Below, piece by piece: positions 9,125 through 17,673 of a stretch of 53,876 bases of DNA. The translations under genes were made by a program, and so were the position numbers. The stretch is from an uncultured Clostridia bacterium. Its GTDB lineage: Bacteria; Bacillota; Clostridia; Lachnospirales; CAG-274. The notes beneath the pieces are model-generated. The model made no database searches, had not been told where the DNA came from, and worked only from the letters and a program-made list of their open reading frames with translations. Numbering within the stretch: position 1 is the stretch's first letter; each line of letters opens with the position of its first letter. The stretch covers positions 1 to 53,876 of the forward strand of contig CANRPW010000017.1 of assembly GCA_947632615.1 (NCBI GenBank), read 5' to 3'.

Positions 9125-10546
9125 ATGTTTGACTTTTTAAACCTTTTCGGAAGGGATTCGGCGGCAAAAATTGAAAAAAATAACTTTTCTGCCGAAAAAG
9201 ATATGAAGTTTATAGAAAGAGAGCTTCAGAAGTTTATTTCATCTAAGAAAAGACAGGATATGCTGACAGGGGAAAGATATTATGTTGGCGATCATGACAT
9301 TCTTAAAAGAAGAAGGCAGGCTATAGGCGAGGGCGGAGAGCTTACGGAGGTAAGCAATCTGCCTAACAATATGCTTGTAGACAATCAGTTTGGCAAATTA
9401 GTGGATCAGAAAAAGGGATATTTTCTCGGCAAGCCCTTTACAGTGAAGTGTGACAATGCCGCTTTTGAAAAGGAGCTTAAGGAGCTTTTTGACAACAGAT
9501 TTTTTTCCACCCTCAGGCTCATACTTGAAGACTGCTATCTTGGCGGCATAGGCTGGCTTTATATTTATTACAACGAGGAGGGCGAGCTTTCCTTCAGGAG
9601 GTTCAAACCCTATGAGATATTGCCATTCTGGAAGGATGAGGAGCACACCGAGCTTGATATGGCTGTAAGAGTATACAGAATATACGGCTATGACGGAGAA
9701 AGAGAGACCTTTAAGGATAAGGTAGAGGTTTACGGCAAGGATGGCGTGAGATTTTATGAGTCTGAGGGAGGAAGGCTCAGAAAGGATGGGGACAAAAGCT
9801 TTCTTCCCTATGCTTTCACAGATAAGGAGACCTACGGCTTTTCACGTATTCCTCTTATTTCATTTAAGGCAAACAGCAAGGAGCTGCCTCTTATTACACG
9901 GGTAAAAACCCTGCAAGATGCTCTTAACACTGCAAGGTCCGACTTTATGAACAATATGCAGGAGGACTGCCGCAATACCATACTTGTTATTAAAAATTAT
10001 GACGGTGAGGACTTGGGACAGTTCAGGCACAATCTCAGTCAATATGGGGCAGTAAAGGTAAGAAGTATAGACGGCTGCGAAGGTGGGGTCGATACTCTTA
10101 AAATAGATGTAAATTCCCAAAATTATGTTGCTGTGTGCGATATGCTCAAAAAGGCTATTGTGGAGAACGGCAGGGGCTATGATCCTCGTGATGAAAGGCT
10201 CAGCAATAACCCTAACCAGCTCAACATTAAAACAATGCTTTCTGAAATAGACATAGACACCAACAATACAGAAATGGAATTTCAGACTGGGCTTGATGAG
10301 GCTTTGGAGTTTATAAAGGACTATCTCTACAATCAGGGCAAGGGAGATTTTGCCGAGGACAGCGTTGAAATAATATTCAACAGAGATGTTCTTGTAAACG
10401 AAACGGAAGCCATAGAAAACTGTCAAAGAAGCTTGGGTATATTATCTAAGGAAACTGTTATCAGCCAGCACCCATGGGTGGTCGATGCCGGTAAGGAGAT
10501 AAAAAAGGCCAAGACCGAACAGCCCGCCGAGGTTTTAAATGTTTAA
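9125..10546 (+). CDS. Phage portal protein (SPP1 gp6-like)
   Basis: Dodecameric portal at the capsid vertex through which DNA enters, 473 aa, full family length. The N-terminal and clip/wing regions include LPNNMLVDNQFGKLVDQKKG and a conserved stem region ARSDFMNNMQEDCRNTI. An AGGAGGG site precedes the ATG. No MuF-like minor head gene follows; the next gene is the scaffold, whose longest reading frame would overlap the portal stop by 8 bp. Confidence 0.92.
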   Translation: MFDFLNLFGRDSAAKIEKNNFSAEKDMKFIERELQKFISSKKRQDMLTGERYYVGDHDILKRRRQAIGEGGELTEVSNLPNNMLVDNQFGKLVDQKKGYFLGKPFTVKCDNAAFEKELKELFDNRFFSTLRLILEDCYLGGIGWLYIYYNEEGELSFRRFKPYEILPFWKDEEHTELDMAVRVYRIYGYDGERETFKDKVEVYGKDGVRFYESEGGRLRKDGDKSFLPYAFTDKETYGFSRIPLISFKANSKELPLITRVKTLQDALNTARSDFMNNMQEDCRNTILVIKNYDGEDLGQFRHNLSQYGAVKVRSIDGCEGGVDTLKIDVNSQNYVAVCDMLKKAIVENGRGYDPRDERLSNNPNQLNIKTMLSEIDIDTNNTEMEFQTGLDEALEFIKDYLYNQGKGDFAEDSVEIIFNRDVLVNETEAIENCQRSLGILSKETVISQHPWVVDAGKEIKKAKTEQPAEVLNV

Positions 10547-10616
10547 GGCTTTATTTAATATGAAACAGACGCTTTTGCGTTTTGTTAATAAAATATTTAA
10601 AGAAAGGGGTTTTATT

Positions 10617-11069
10617 ATGGAAGAAAAGCTCAGACAGATAGGGCTTACGGAGGAGCAGATAGCTGCTGTTTCCAAAGTCCTTGCAGAGGTCGGCTCTCTT
10701 GAAGAGCAGACCGGCGAGTTGGAAAGACTGAGAAAGGAGGTTGAGGACTACAAAGACAGATTTAAAGAGGTAAGCGCCGACAGAATTATCGAAGATGCTT
10801 TAAGAAATGCCGGCGCAAAGAGTATTAAGGCGTGCAAGGCTCTTATTGATATGGACAGCCTTGAATTTGACGGCAAAAATGTAATAGGGCTTGACGAGCA
10901 GATAAAGAAGCTGGCTTCTGACGAGGAAACGGCTTTTTTATTTGAGAAAAAAGGAAGCTTTAAGCTTAAGGGCGTAAAGCCAAGAAGCTCCGCAGGTAAG
11001 GCAGGAGCAAAGGATTTCAGCTCATTCAAATATGATGACTGGGACGAGTATTTCAGAAAAAATAAATAA
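10617..11069 (+). CDS. Phage scaffolding protein (GP20-like)
   Basis: Probable internal scaffold for capsid assembly, 150 aa. The sequence is charged and helical (LRQIGLTEEQIAAVSKVLAE, then a coiled coil about residues 25-60), as in phage minor structural protein GP20 scaffolds. I chose ATG 10617 because it follows GAAAGGGG; an upstream ATG at 10539 in the same frame would add 26 residues. It lies directly before the capsid gene, as expected for a scaffold. Confidence 0.8.
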   Translation: MEEKLRQIGLTEEQIAAVSKVLAEVGSLEEQTGELERLRKEVEDYKDRFKEVSADRIIEDALRNAGAKSIKACKALIDMDSLEFDGKNVIGLDEQIKKLASDEETAFLFEKKGSFKLKGVKPRSSAGKAGAKDFSSFKYDDWDEYFRKNK

Positions 11070-11086
11070 TAAAGGAGACTTTGGTT

Positions 11087-12127
11087 ATGAGTAAATTCAA
11101 TGTTACAAGCTTTAATCCTCAGGCGTTTGGTGCTTATATCAACACCATTCCCCAGACAAACAAAAACGAGCTTATCAAAAGCAGAGCTTTAATGCCAAAC
11201 AGCGAGATAAAGCGAGTATTTTCATCTCAGACGGGCACGGCTTATGCTGTTCTTCCCATGTACGGACTTCTTGGGGGAGATGTGCTTAATTATGACGGAG
11301 AAACAAACATCACAGCTTCTACTACTTCCACTTACGAGAGAGGTGTAGTTGTTGTAGGCAGAGCAAAGGCTTGGCTTGAAAGAGATTTCTCAGAAGACAT
11401 TACCGCAGGAGCAGGCTTTATGGACAATGTTGCCGCACAGGTGTCTGAATATTTCGATCAGGTAGATCAGAATACAATGCTCTCTATATTAAAGGGCATT
11501 TTCTCTATGACAGATGAAGAGGGAGCAAAATTTGTAAGCGGTCATACACTTGACATTACAGAAACAGGGGACGGCTTATGCGGAGCAACCACTCTTAACA
11601 CTGCCATTCAGCAGGCAAGCGGTGACAACAAGAGCAATTACACACTTTGCATTATGCACTCTGCTGTAGCGACTAATCTTGAAAATCTCAATCTTCTTGA
11701 ATATCTTAAGTACACTGATTCAAGAGGAATACAGAGAAGCCTTAATATAGGCACATGGAACGGCAGAACTGTTCTTGTAGACGACTCTATGCCATTTGAC
11801 GGCTCAGAGCCTGATGCGCCTAAATATACTACTTATGTTTTAGGTAAGGGCGCTTTTGAATATGCCGATCTTGGTGCGGCTACACCTTATGAGATCTACA
11901 GAGATCCTCTTACAAACGGCGGTATGGAAACCTTCATTGCAAGACAGAGAAAGTGCTTTGCTCCCTTTGGCTTAAGCTATCTTAAGAAAACTCAGACAAG
12001 CCTTTCGCCAACTGATGCTGAGCTTGCCCTTGGTGAAAACTGGGAGCTTGTAAATGACGGTATGATTTCTAAGACTTATATCGACCACAAGGCAATCCCT
12101 ATTTGCAGAATTATATCAAAGGGATGA
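11087..12127 (+). CDS. Phage major capsid protein
   Basis: Probable HK97-fold coat protein, 346 aa. Blocks such as YERGVVVVGRAKAWLERDF, AAQVSEYFDQVDQNTMLSIL and the C-terminal receptor-like SPTDAELALGENWELVND match PBSX/P22-type coat proteins of Firmicute prophages. An AAAGGAG site precedes ATG 11087; a TTG at 11081 is less likely. Its position after the scaffold supports the call. Confidence 0.88.
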   Translation: MSKFNVTSFNPQAFGAYINTIPQTNKNELIKSRALMPNSEIKRVFSSQTGTAYAVLPMYGLLGGDVLNYDGETNITASTTSTYERGVVVVGRAKAWLERDFSEDITAGAGFMDNVAAQVSEYFDQVDQNTMLSILKGIFSMTDEEGAKFVSGHTLDITETGDGLCGATTLNTAIQQASGDNKSNYTLCIMHSAVATNLENLNLLEYLKYTDSRGIQRSLNIGTWNGRTVLVDDSMPFDGSEPDAPKYTTYVLGKGAFEYADLGAATPYEIYRDPLTNGGMETFIARQRKCFAPFGLSYLKKTQTSLSPTDAELALGENWELVNDGMISKTYIDHKAIPICRIISKG

Positions 12128-12132
12128 TGTGT

Positions 12133-12513
12133 ATGCTTGATAAGGTTTTGGAAAGGCTTGGCGCACTTGGCTATACATACGACGAGGAAAAGGACAAGAC
12201 CCTTGTAGAGGAAGAAATGGAGCTTGGCAAGACTTATATTTTGTCTGCGTGCAATTTAAGCTTTATACCTGCTGTGTTAGAGGGCATATATATTGACATA
12301 GTATGCGGCAGGTTTTTAGAGAAAAGACTTATTGAGGGCGGACTTGACGAGGACGAGCTTTCGGGGATCGTACAGAGTATAACCGAGGGGGACGTATCCG
12401 TAAGCTATGACACAGGCAAGGAGCTTTCGGAATATGAAAAGGCGCAGCTTCTTATAAAAAGTCTTACCGACAGAGATGTTGAGATTATAGCAAACAGGCG
12501 CTTTAAGTGGTAG
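12133..12513 (+). CDS. Phage head-tail connector protein
   Basis: Small helical protein (about 126 aa) in the position of the head-tail connector (gp6/YqbG-like). Sequence features are helical and acidic: MLDKVLERLGALGYTYDEEKD at the start and EKAQLLIKSLTDRDVEIIANRRFKW at the end. Three in-frame ATGs lie at 12124, 12127 and 12133; the last has the best spacing from AAAGGG (12118-12123). The assignment is mainly by position and size. Confidence 0.7.
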   Translation: MLDKVLERLGALGYTYDEEKDKTLVEEEMELGKTYILSACNLSFIPAVLEGIYIDIVCGRFLEKRLIEGGLDEDELSGIVQSITEGDVSVSYDTGKELSEYEKAQLLIKSLTDRDVEIIANRRFKW

Positions 12514-12523
12514 GAGGGGTATT

Positions 12524-12880
12524 ATGCGTAATATAAAGGCTGATATTGAAAGGCTGTATGACGGCGTGTTTTCGGCTTATGAGTCAGTTCCTATAACTGA
12601 TGATGAAACGGGTATTGTCACAGGTAAAAGACAGGAATATTTAAAAGACATACCCTGCAGAATAAGCTATCAGCTTATAAACGAAAATAAGCAAAGCCGT
12701 TTTATAAGCTATAAAAATCAGACCGTAAGGCTTTTTACCTCTCCCGATGTAGTTGTGAAGGAAGGCTCAGACATAAGTGTAACGGTAAGCGGCAGGAGTG
12801 AGGAATATATTTTAAGCGGCTCTCCTGCCGTTTATACCTCTCATCAGGAGATATTACTTAAAATTAAAAATGTGAGGTGA
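12524..12880 (+). CDS. Phage head completion protein (YqbH/XkdH-like)
   Basis: A 118-aa beta-rich protein, probably the head-closure (stopper) protein that seals the filled capsid. It contains PITDDETGIVTGKRQEYLKD and LFTSPDVVVKEGSDISVTVSGR, typical of the DUF3599/XkdH group. It sits between the connector and the tail-terminator-like gene, which is the usual order. AGGAGGGG precedes the ATG. Confidence 0.7.
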   Translation: MRNIKADIERLYDGVFSAYESVPITDDETGIVTGKRQEYLKDIPCRISYQLINENKQSRFISYKNQTVRLFTSPDVVVKEGSDISVTVSGRSEEYILSGSPAVYTSHQEILLKIKNVR

Positions 12881-12886
12881 CGAGGC

Positions 12887-13345
12887 TTGGTAAATGATTT
12901 TATAAAGGGTATAGCCGCAGGGCTTAAGAGTAAGGGGTATCCTATATATACAGAAGAAATGCCCACTGGCTTTACACGTCCCTGCTTTACGGTAAGAGCT
13001 GAGCCTGTCAGCGAAGAACCTGCCATAGGCGGTTATTTAAGGCATATTCAGACCTTTGTTGTGGAGTATTACGGAAAAAAGGAAGAAACAGGCAAGGCAG
13101 GAAAAAACTATACCTCAGGAAGTATTGAGCCCTTCATTTATGATGCCCTCAGATGGGTAAGGGCATCGGGCAGGTTATATCATGCCGCTAAGATTTCTTC
13201 CGAGAGAAAATCCCAAAGGACAACAGGCAATATATCATCAAATGTTGAGGGTGTGGGAGGAGTGCTTACGGTAACGGCAATATACAGAAGGTTTGTTAAG
13301 GCTTCTGAAAAGAGTGAGCTTATGGAGAGACTTTACGAGGTTTGA
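12887..13345 (+). CDS. Phage tail terminator-like protein
   Basis: A 152-aa protein with the profile of the tail terminator/XkdI-type group: an N-terminal helix (VNDFIKGIAAGLKSKGYPIY), the strand TGFTRPCFTVRAEPVSEEPAIG, and a central HIQTFVVEYYGKK. Such proteins cap the tail tube at the head end. It uses a TTG start at 12887 behind GTGAGGTGACGAGG. The call rests on position and general pattern. Confidence 0.68.
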   Translation: MVNDFIKGIAAGLKSKGYPIYTEEMPTGFTRPCFTVRAEPVSEEPAIGGYLRHIQTFVVEYYGKKEETGKAGKNYTSGSIEPFIYDALRWVRASGRLYHAAKISSERKSQRTTGNISSNVEGVGGVLTVTAIYRRFVKASEKSELMERLYEV

Positions 13346-13358
13346 GGCAGGAGGCATT

Positions 13359-13514
13359 ATGGTAAAGAAATTTACTAAGGGAAGCATTATTAAAAGCAAG
13401 TCTTATAAAAAATACCGTGATATTCTTTCGGTGCTTCTTACTGAGGAGAAAGAATATACGAAGAACGAGGTAAAAAGACTTTTAGACGATTATTTAAACA
13501 AGGAGATGAAATAA
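13359..13514 (+). CDS. Small phage structural-region protein (51 aa)
   Basis: Short basic protein, MVKKFTKGSIIKSKSYKKY at the N-terminus and NEVKRLLDDYLNKEMK at the end. Proteins of this size and character often sit between the tail terminator and the sheath gene in PBSX-like clusters, but the role is unknown. CAGGAGG precedes ATG 13359. It ends just before the sheath start. Confidence 0.7.
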   Translation: MVKKFTKGSIIKSKSYKKYRDILSVLLTEEKEYTKNEVKRLLDDYLNKEMK

Positions 13515-13515
13515 T

Positions 13516-14802
13516 ATGGCAGCAGGCGGAACTTTTGTAATTACAAACAAGGTGTTGCCCGGGGCGTACATCAATTTTATTTCCAAGGCAAGGGCTTTGG
13601 GAAATGTGGGCGAAAGAGGAACAGTCGCCTTTGCCTACCCAACGGGCTGGAGTGACGGCGGGCTTATAAGCATAAGCGCCGAGGAATTTCAGACGGACTG
13701 TATGAGCATTTTAGGCTATGACTACACAGACGAAAAAATGAAGCCCTTAAGAGAGCTTTTCCTCAATGCGAAAAGTGTTCTGCTCTACAGGGGCGAGGAA
13801 GGAACGGCGGCAACCGCAACAGAAAATGAGGAGCAGCTTAACATAACTGCGGCAAAAGGCGGCAGCAGAGGCAACTCAATCAGGGTGGTTATTTCAAGTG
13901 ATGTGGACAATGAAGATAAGTATGTTATATCCACCTATATGGGCGATACACTTACAGACTCTCAGACTGTGACGAGCGCAGAGGAATTTAAAGATAACGG
14001 CTTTATTAAGCTTAGCGGAGAGCTTGCCCCGACTGCGGGCATAAGCCTTTCAGGGGGAAGCGACAGTGCATTTACGGGCACTACATATCAGACCTTTTTA
14101 AGCCTTATTGAAGCGGAGAGCTTTACTACCGTTTTATATGACGGAGAGGACGACACAACAAAGTCACTTTTTGCAAGCTTTACAAAAAGACTTCGTGATG
14201 ACGAGGGCAGCAAAATAACCTGTGTGCTCTATGACAAGGCGGCTGACTATGAAGGCGTTATCAATGTGACTACCGCAAAGGAACTTGTATATTTTACCGC
14301 AGGGGCTAACGCAGGGGCTGAAATAAACGAAAGCCTTACAAATATGGTTTACGGCGGTGAGTATACTCCTTCTGTAAGCTATACAAAGGCACAGCTTAAG
14401 GAAGCTATCCAAAAGGGCGAGTTTGTATATTACAATGACTTTGGCACTCTCAGGGTCTTAAGAGATATCAACTCTCTTGTAAGCGTTAGCGTAGATAAGA
14501 ACAGCGACTTTTGCAACAATCAGGTAATAAGAGTGCTTGACTCTATAGGAAACGACATCGCCAAAATATTCAACGACTACTATTTAGGCAAGGTGCAGAA
14601 TGATGCTTTGGGCAGAGATATTTTCAGAAGCGAGATAATCGAATATTGCCGCAAGCTTATGAGCATGAGAGCCATTGATGAGTTTTCATCTGAAGATCTC
14701 ACAGTCGAGAAGGGACAGGAAAAGGGCGATGTTATCGTAAGCTTTTATGTAATGCCTACGGCGGCTATGGAAAAGCTTTATATGACCTGCATTGTAGAAT
14801 AA
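13516..14802 (+). CDS. Contractile tail sheath protein (XkdK-like)
   Basis: Forms the outer contractile sheath of a myovirus-like tail, 428 aa. The N-terminus FVITNKVLPGAYINFISKA and the following GERGTVAFAYPTGW are sheath hallmarks, and the C-terminus QEKGDVIVSFYVMPTAAMEK is the interlocking strand domain. Length and order (sheath before tube) are those of PBSX. This gene establishes that the particle is contractile. Confidence 0.93.
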   Translation: MAAGGTFVITNKVLPGAYINFISKARALGNVGERGTVAFAYPTGWSDGGLISISAEEFQTDCMSILGYDYTDEKMKPLRELFLNAKSVLLYRGEEGTAATATENEEQLNITAAKGGSRGNSIRVVISSDVDNEDKYVISTYMGDTLTDSQTVTSAEEFKDNGFIKLSGELAPTAGISLSGGSDSAFTGTTYQTFLSLIEAESFTTVLYDGEDDTTKSLFASFTKRLRDDEGSKITCVLYDKAADYEGVINVTTAKELVYFTAGANAGAEINESLTNMVYGGEYTPSVSYTKAQLKEAIQKGEFVYYNDFGTLRVLRDINSLVSVSVDKNSDFCNNQVIRVLDSIGNDIAKIFNDYYLGKVQNDALGRDIFRSEIIEYCRKLMSMRAIDEFSSEDLTVEKGQEKGDVIVSFYVMPTAAMEKLYMTCIVE

Positions 14803-14818
14803 AAAGGGGGAAGCGGAT

Positions 14819-15295
14819 TTGACGACATACAACCAGACATTAAAGGCATGGGATGCCATTAACGGCGCAATGGGCTGCGTTTACGCCAAGGTGGACGGCT
14901 CCGTTGAAGAAATGTTCTATGTAAAGAATGTTTCGGCAAAAATGACAAAAACAAAGTCTGAGATAAAAGTCCTTGGATATACGGGAGCAAAGACAAAGTC
15001 TACAGGCTGGAAGGGCGAAGGAAGTATGACTATGTATTACTGCACAACATACTTCCGCAATATGATGGTGAAATATGCCAACACAGGCGTTGACACATAT
15101 TTTGATATGTACATAGAAAATGAAGACCCGTCCTCAGATATAGGTGTTCAGAGAATTTGGCTCAAGAGAGTAAACATAAACTCCATTGATATTGCAAGGC
15201 TTGACACCGATCAGACAGAGCTTAGCGAGGAGCTTAAGTTTACATTTGACGGTGTTGAAGTTTTAGAGGGCTTTAACAAGGTAGTAGGCGAATAA
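14819..15295 (+). CDS. Tail tube protein (XkdM-like)
   Basis: Inner tail tube subunit, 158 aa. TLKAWDAINGAMGCVYAKVDG and the strand-rich ELSEELKFTFDGVEVLEGF match XkdM/DUF2001 tube proteins. It starts with TTG at 14819 behind AAAAAGGGGG. A hairpin resembling an intrinsic terminator follows at 15303-15332, which may raise its yield over the downstream genes. Confidence 0.88.
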   Translation: MTTYNQTLKAWDAINGAMGCVYAKVDGSVEEMFYVKNVSAKMTKTKSEIKVLGYTGAKTKSTGWKGEGSMTMYYCTTYFRNMMVKYANTGVDTYFDMYIENEDPSSDIGVQRIWLKRVNINSIDIARLDTDQTELSEELKFTFDGVEVLEGFNKVVGE

Positions 15296-15302
15296 TTTAT
15301 TT

Positions 15303-15332
15303 CCCCGGCTTTATTGCCGGGGGATGTTTTTT
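15303..15332 (+). terminator. Intrinsic terminator/attenuator after the tube gene
   Basis: Stem CCCCGGC (15303-15309) pairs with GCCGGGG (15316-15322), loop TTTATT, followed after ATG by TTTTTT at 15327-15332. It lies between the tube and chaperone genes and probably reduces transcription of later tail genes relative to sheath and tube. Confidence 0.75.
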
Positions 15333-15346
15333 AGCGGAGGACATAA

Positions 15347-15712
15347 ATGACTGCACAGGAATTTTTAAATCTCAACAGGGTAGACAACATATATGCCGAA
15401 ATTCCCCTCTCTAAGCGTATTTGTGACGATGTCGGCAAGCCTATATTATTTAAAATAAAGGCTCTTACAATGGAGGAATTTGAAGGGGCAAAGGGCAAGG
15501 CAAGAGCCGGAGCAAAGTCAGACACAAATGCTTTTAAATATGCCCTTATTATAAGGGGCTGTTTATCACCGAGCTTTAAAGATGCCAAAAGCCTTGAAGC
15601 CGTAGGAGCAAGAACACCCGAGGACTACATAAAAAGGGTTTTGCTTGCGGGTGAGATATCACGGCTTGCAGCGGAGATACTAAAAATATCGGGCTTTGGT
15701 GATAGTAAATGA
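15347..15712 (+). CDS. Tail assembly chaperone 1 (XkdN-like)
   Basis: A 121-aa protein like XkdN of PBSX, which helps load tube subunits on the tape measure. FKIKALTMEEFEGAKGKARAG and the following LIIRGCLSPSFKD are the typical block. Its stop overlaps the next start as ATGA, so the two are translationally coupled. Confidence 0.78.
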   Translation: MTAQEFLNLNRVDNIYAEIPLSKRICDDVGKPILFKIKALTMEEFEGAKGKARAGAKSDTNAFKYALIIRGCLSPSFKDAKSLEAVGARTPEDYIKRVLLAGEISRLAAEILKISGFGDSK

Positions 15713-16194
15713 GTCTGAAGAGTTTTTTCGGCTATGGAATGGGCAGGCGAGAAAGGGTAGTAGTTTCCGAAAGGCTTAAAAACAATTACGGAAAAACCGT
15801 AGAATTTACCGTCAGAGGGCTTTCAGAGGATGAGATTAGGGGCATAGAGGCAAACTCCGAGGAGGAGTTTGTAAGGCGGATCATAATTATGGGCTGTATT
15901 GAACCTGAGCTTGATGATGAGGCTATTATGCAGGGGCTGCTTCCGGGAGAGGCTTATGCCCTATATGGCCGTATAATCTCTGCAAGCGGACTTGGCAAGG
16001 ATTTTTCGGCGCTTAAAGGAGAGGTCTCTTCTATGCTTATAAGAGGAGAGAGCGAAGCCGTGTATGCCTGCCTTGCCGCCTTTGAAATGGGTCTTGCTCC
16101 CTCCGACTATCTAAAAATGGGAGTGCGGGAGAGGGCTTGTATCGCAGCTTTTATAGATGAAAAGATAAGAATAAAAAACAGCAGGGGGAGGTGA
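15709..16194 (+). CDS. Tail assembly chaperone 2, paralogue of the preceding gene
   Basis: A 161-aa protein with the same pattern as its neighbour: FTVRGLSEDEIRGIEANSEE then IIIMGCIEPELDDE, followed by GEAYALYGRIISASGLG. This suggests an XkdN-like duplication. In many long-tailed phages the second chaperone form is made by a ribosomal frameshift; here it is a separate cistron with its own ATG, and no obvious slippery heptamer is visible at the junction. A tape measure gene would be expected next but does not follow. Confidence 0.7.
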   Translation: MSLKSFFGYGMGRRERVVVSERLKNNYGKTVEFTVRGLSEDEIRGIEANSEEEFVRRIIIMGCIEPELDDEAIMQGLLPGEAYALYGRIISASGLGKDFSALKGEVSSMLIRGESEAVYACLAAFEMGLAPSDYLKMGVRERACIAAFIDEKIRIKNSRGR

Positions 16195-16198
16195 GGAC

Positions 16199-17167
16199 AT
16201 GGACATACAGCTTATTATAAACAACAAAAAGACACAGTTTGACGTTGCGCCAATTTGCTGCGGCAAAATAAAGCTCAGCTATTACAGAAGCGGCGCGCCA
16301 TCAGCTTTGGAGTTTTCCGTAGCAAGAGATATAGCCGAAAGCGTGTTTCCTTTTTATGAGGGCAGCACTGTGGCATTTACGGTAGATGGTGTAAATATGT
16401 TTTATGGCTATGTATTCACAAAGACACGTACTAAAGAGCAGATAATCTCCGTTAAGGCTTACGACCAGCTTCGCTATTTAAAAAACAAAGACACTTATAT
16501 ATATTACGGAAAGACATGCTCGGGGCTTGTAAGGCTTATTGCCGATGACTTTAAGCTGAAAACAGGTGAGATAGAAGAAAGCGGATATGTTCTTCCCGAC
16601 AGGATAGAGTCAAACACAACTCTCTTTGACATCATACTCACGGGCATAGACCTTACCAAAAAGGCAACGGGAAAGGAATTTATATTATATGATGACTTCG
16701 GCAAGCTCTGCTTTAAAGATACCAACAATATGACCCTGCCCCTGCTTGCAAAGGAAGAAATGCAGGGGCTTATGGATTTTACACTGACAACAAGCATAGA
16801 CTCCGACACCTACAACCGTGTAAAGCTGTTTATAGGCCATGAGGAAGACATATGCTATATGGCGGAAGATGGGGAGAGTATTGATGAGTGGGGCGTATTG
16901 CAGTATACGGATGTTCTTACAAGAAAGGAGCTTTTAAGCGGAGCAGCCTTTGACGAGTTGGCAAGAAGTATACTTAAAGCCAAAAACAGAAGAGGCAGGA
17001 GCATAATTCTTGAAGATTTGGGCGACCCGACAGTGCGTGGCGGCAGCCGCATTTGGTTAAGTCTTAGCGGTGATGAGAATATTGCAAAAACCGTGGTAGT
17101 CGACAGGGCTATACATACATTTGAAAACGGTCTTCACAAAATGAGCTTAAGCCTTAACGACCCGTGA
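16199..17167 (+). CDS. Baseplate hub protein (XkdQ/YqbQ-like)
   Basis: Probable tail hub protein, 322 aa, the usual length of XkdQ. The N-terminal region LSYYRSGAPSALEFSVARD and the middle YDQLRYLKNKDTYIYYGKT followed by the C-terminal LEDLGDPTVRGGSRIWLSL match the family. It is followed by a 236-bp gap filled by hairpin cluster F, so the operon is split here. Confidence 0.85.
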   Translation: MDIQLIINNKKTQFDVAPICCGKIKLSYYRSGAPSALEFSVARDIAESVFPFYEGSTVAFTVDGVNMFYGYVFTKTRTKEQIISVKAYDQLRYLKNKDTYIYYGKTCSGLVRLIADDFKLKTGEIEESGYVLPDRIESNTTLFDIILTGIDLTKKATGKEFILYDDFGKLCFKDTNNMTLPLLAKEEMQGLMDFTLTTSIDSDTYNRVKLFIGHEEDICYMAEDGESIDEWGVLQYTDVLTRKELLSGAAFDELARSILKAKNRRGRSIILEDLGDPTVRGGSRIWLSLSGDENIAKTVVVDRAIHTFENGLHKMSLSLNDP

Positions 17168-17219
17168 GTGCACAGGAGCGTAATGCTTAAGGGTAGTTCC
17201 GACCGGGTTTTGGAGGCGA

Positions 17220-17369
17220 CCGAGGGGGCGGGGATGTGAGCTGAGGGTATGAGGACAGAGCAGACCGTTTACGGTCTGCTCTGTCCTCATACCCTCAGCT
17301 CACATCCCCGCCCCCTCGGCCCCGGTGGTCCGCCTTTTTATACCGTCACATGTGACGGTAAAAAAGGCG
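17220..17369. repeat. Hairpin cluster F inside the tail operon
   Basis: A perfect stem of 48-49 bp (17220-17268 and 17271-17319) with a 2-4 nt loop, then linker CCCCGGTGGTCC and a shorter imperfect stem (17332-17350/17351-17368). The base of the long stem (CCGAGGGGGCGG) is the same as in cluster J, 22 kb away, while the tips differ. It lies between two genes that are normally adjacent in PBSX-type operons, which suggests insertion after the operon formed. Confidence 0.95.
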
Positions 17370-17403
17370 TGGCCAACTAAAATAATAAAGAGAAGGTGAA
17401 ATA

Positions 17404-17673
17404 ATGAAAATGTCAAATGCCATAAGGGAGATATGCAAAAATCAGACAGAGTCAAGCTATCCTGCTGATTTTGCCATAGGCGTTATCACATCTATAGAGC
17501 CATACACAATAAGAATAAATGAAAAGCTCACCCTGACGGAGAGATTTCTTGTTTTTACAGAAACCGCGCTTGGAAATGGCTATGGGCTTAATATAGACGA
17601 TAAGGTGGCTCTGCTTTGCGCAGGCGGCGGACAGAGATTTCTTGTAATAGACAGAATAGCGGAGGTTGAATAA
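17404..17673 (+). CDS. DUF2577-family baseplate protein (XkdR-like)
   Basis: An 89-aa member of the XkdR/DUF2577 group of small OB-like tail proteins: FAIGVITSIEPYTIRINEKL followed by GLNIDDKVALLCAGGGQRFL. It follows hairpin cluster F and an AGAAGGTG site. Its stop touches the start of the next gene. Confidence 0.83.
   Translation: MKMSNAIREICKNQTESSYPADFAIGVITSIEPYTIRINEKLTLTERFLVFTETALGNGYGLNIDDKVALLCAGGGQRFLVIDRIAEVE

Noticed and set aside
17220..17369. Integron attC site or IS terminal repeat
   Set aside because: attC sites are imperfect with defined R boxes and bulges; these stems are perfect. No integrase or transposase gene lies nearby.
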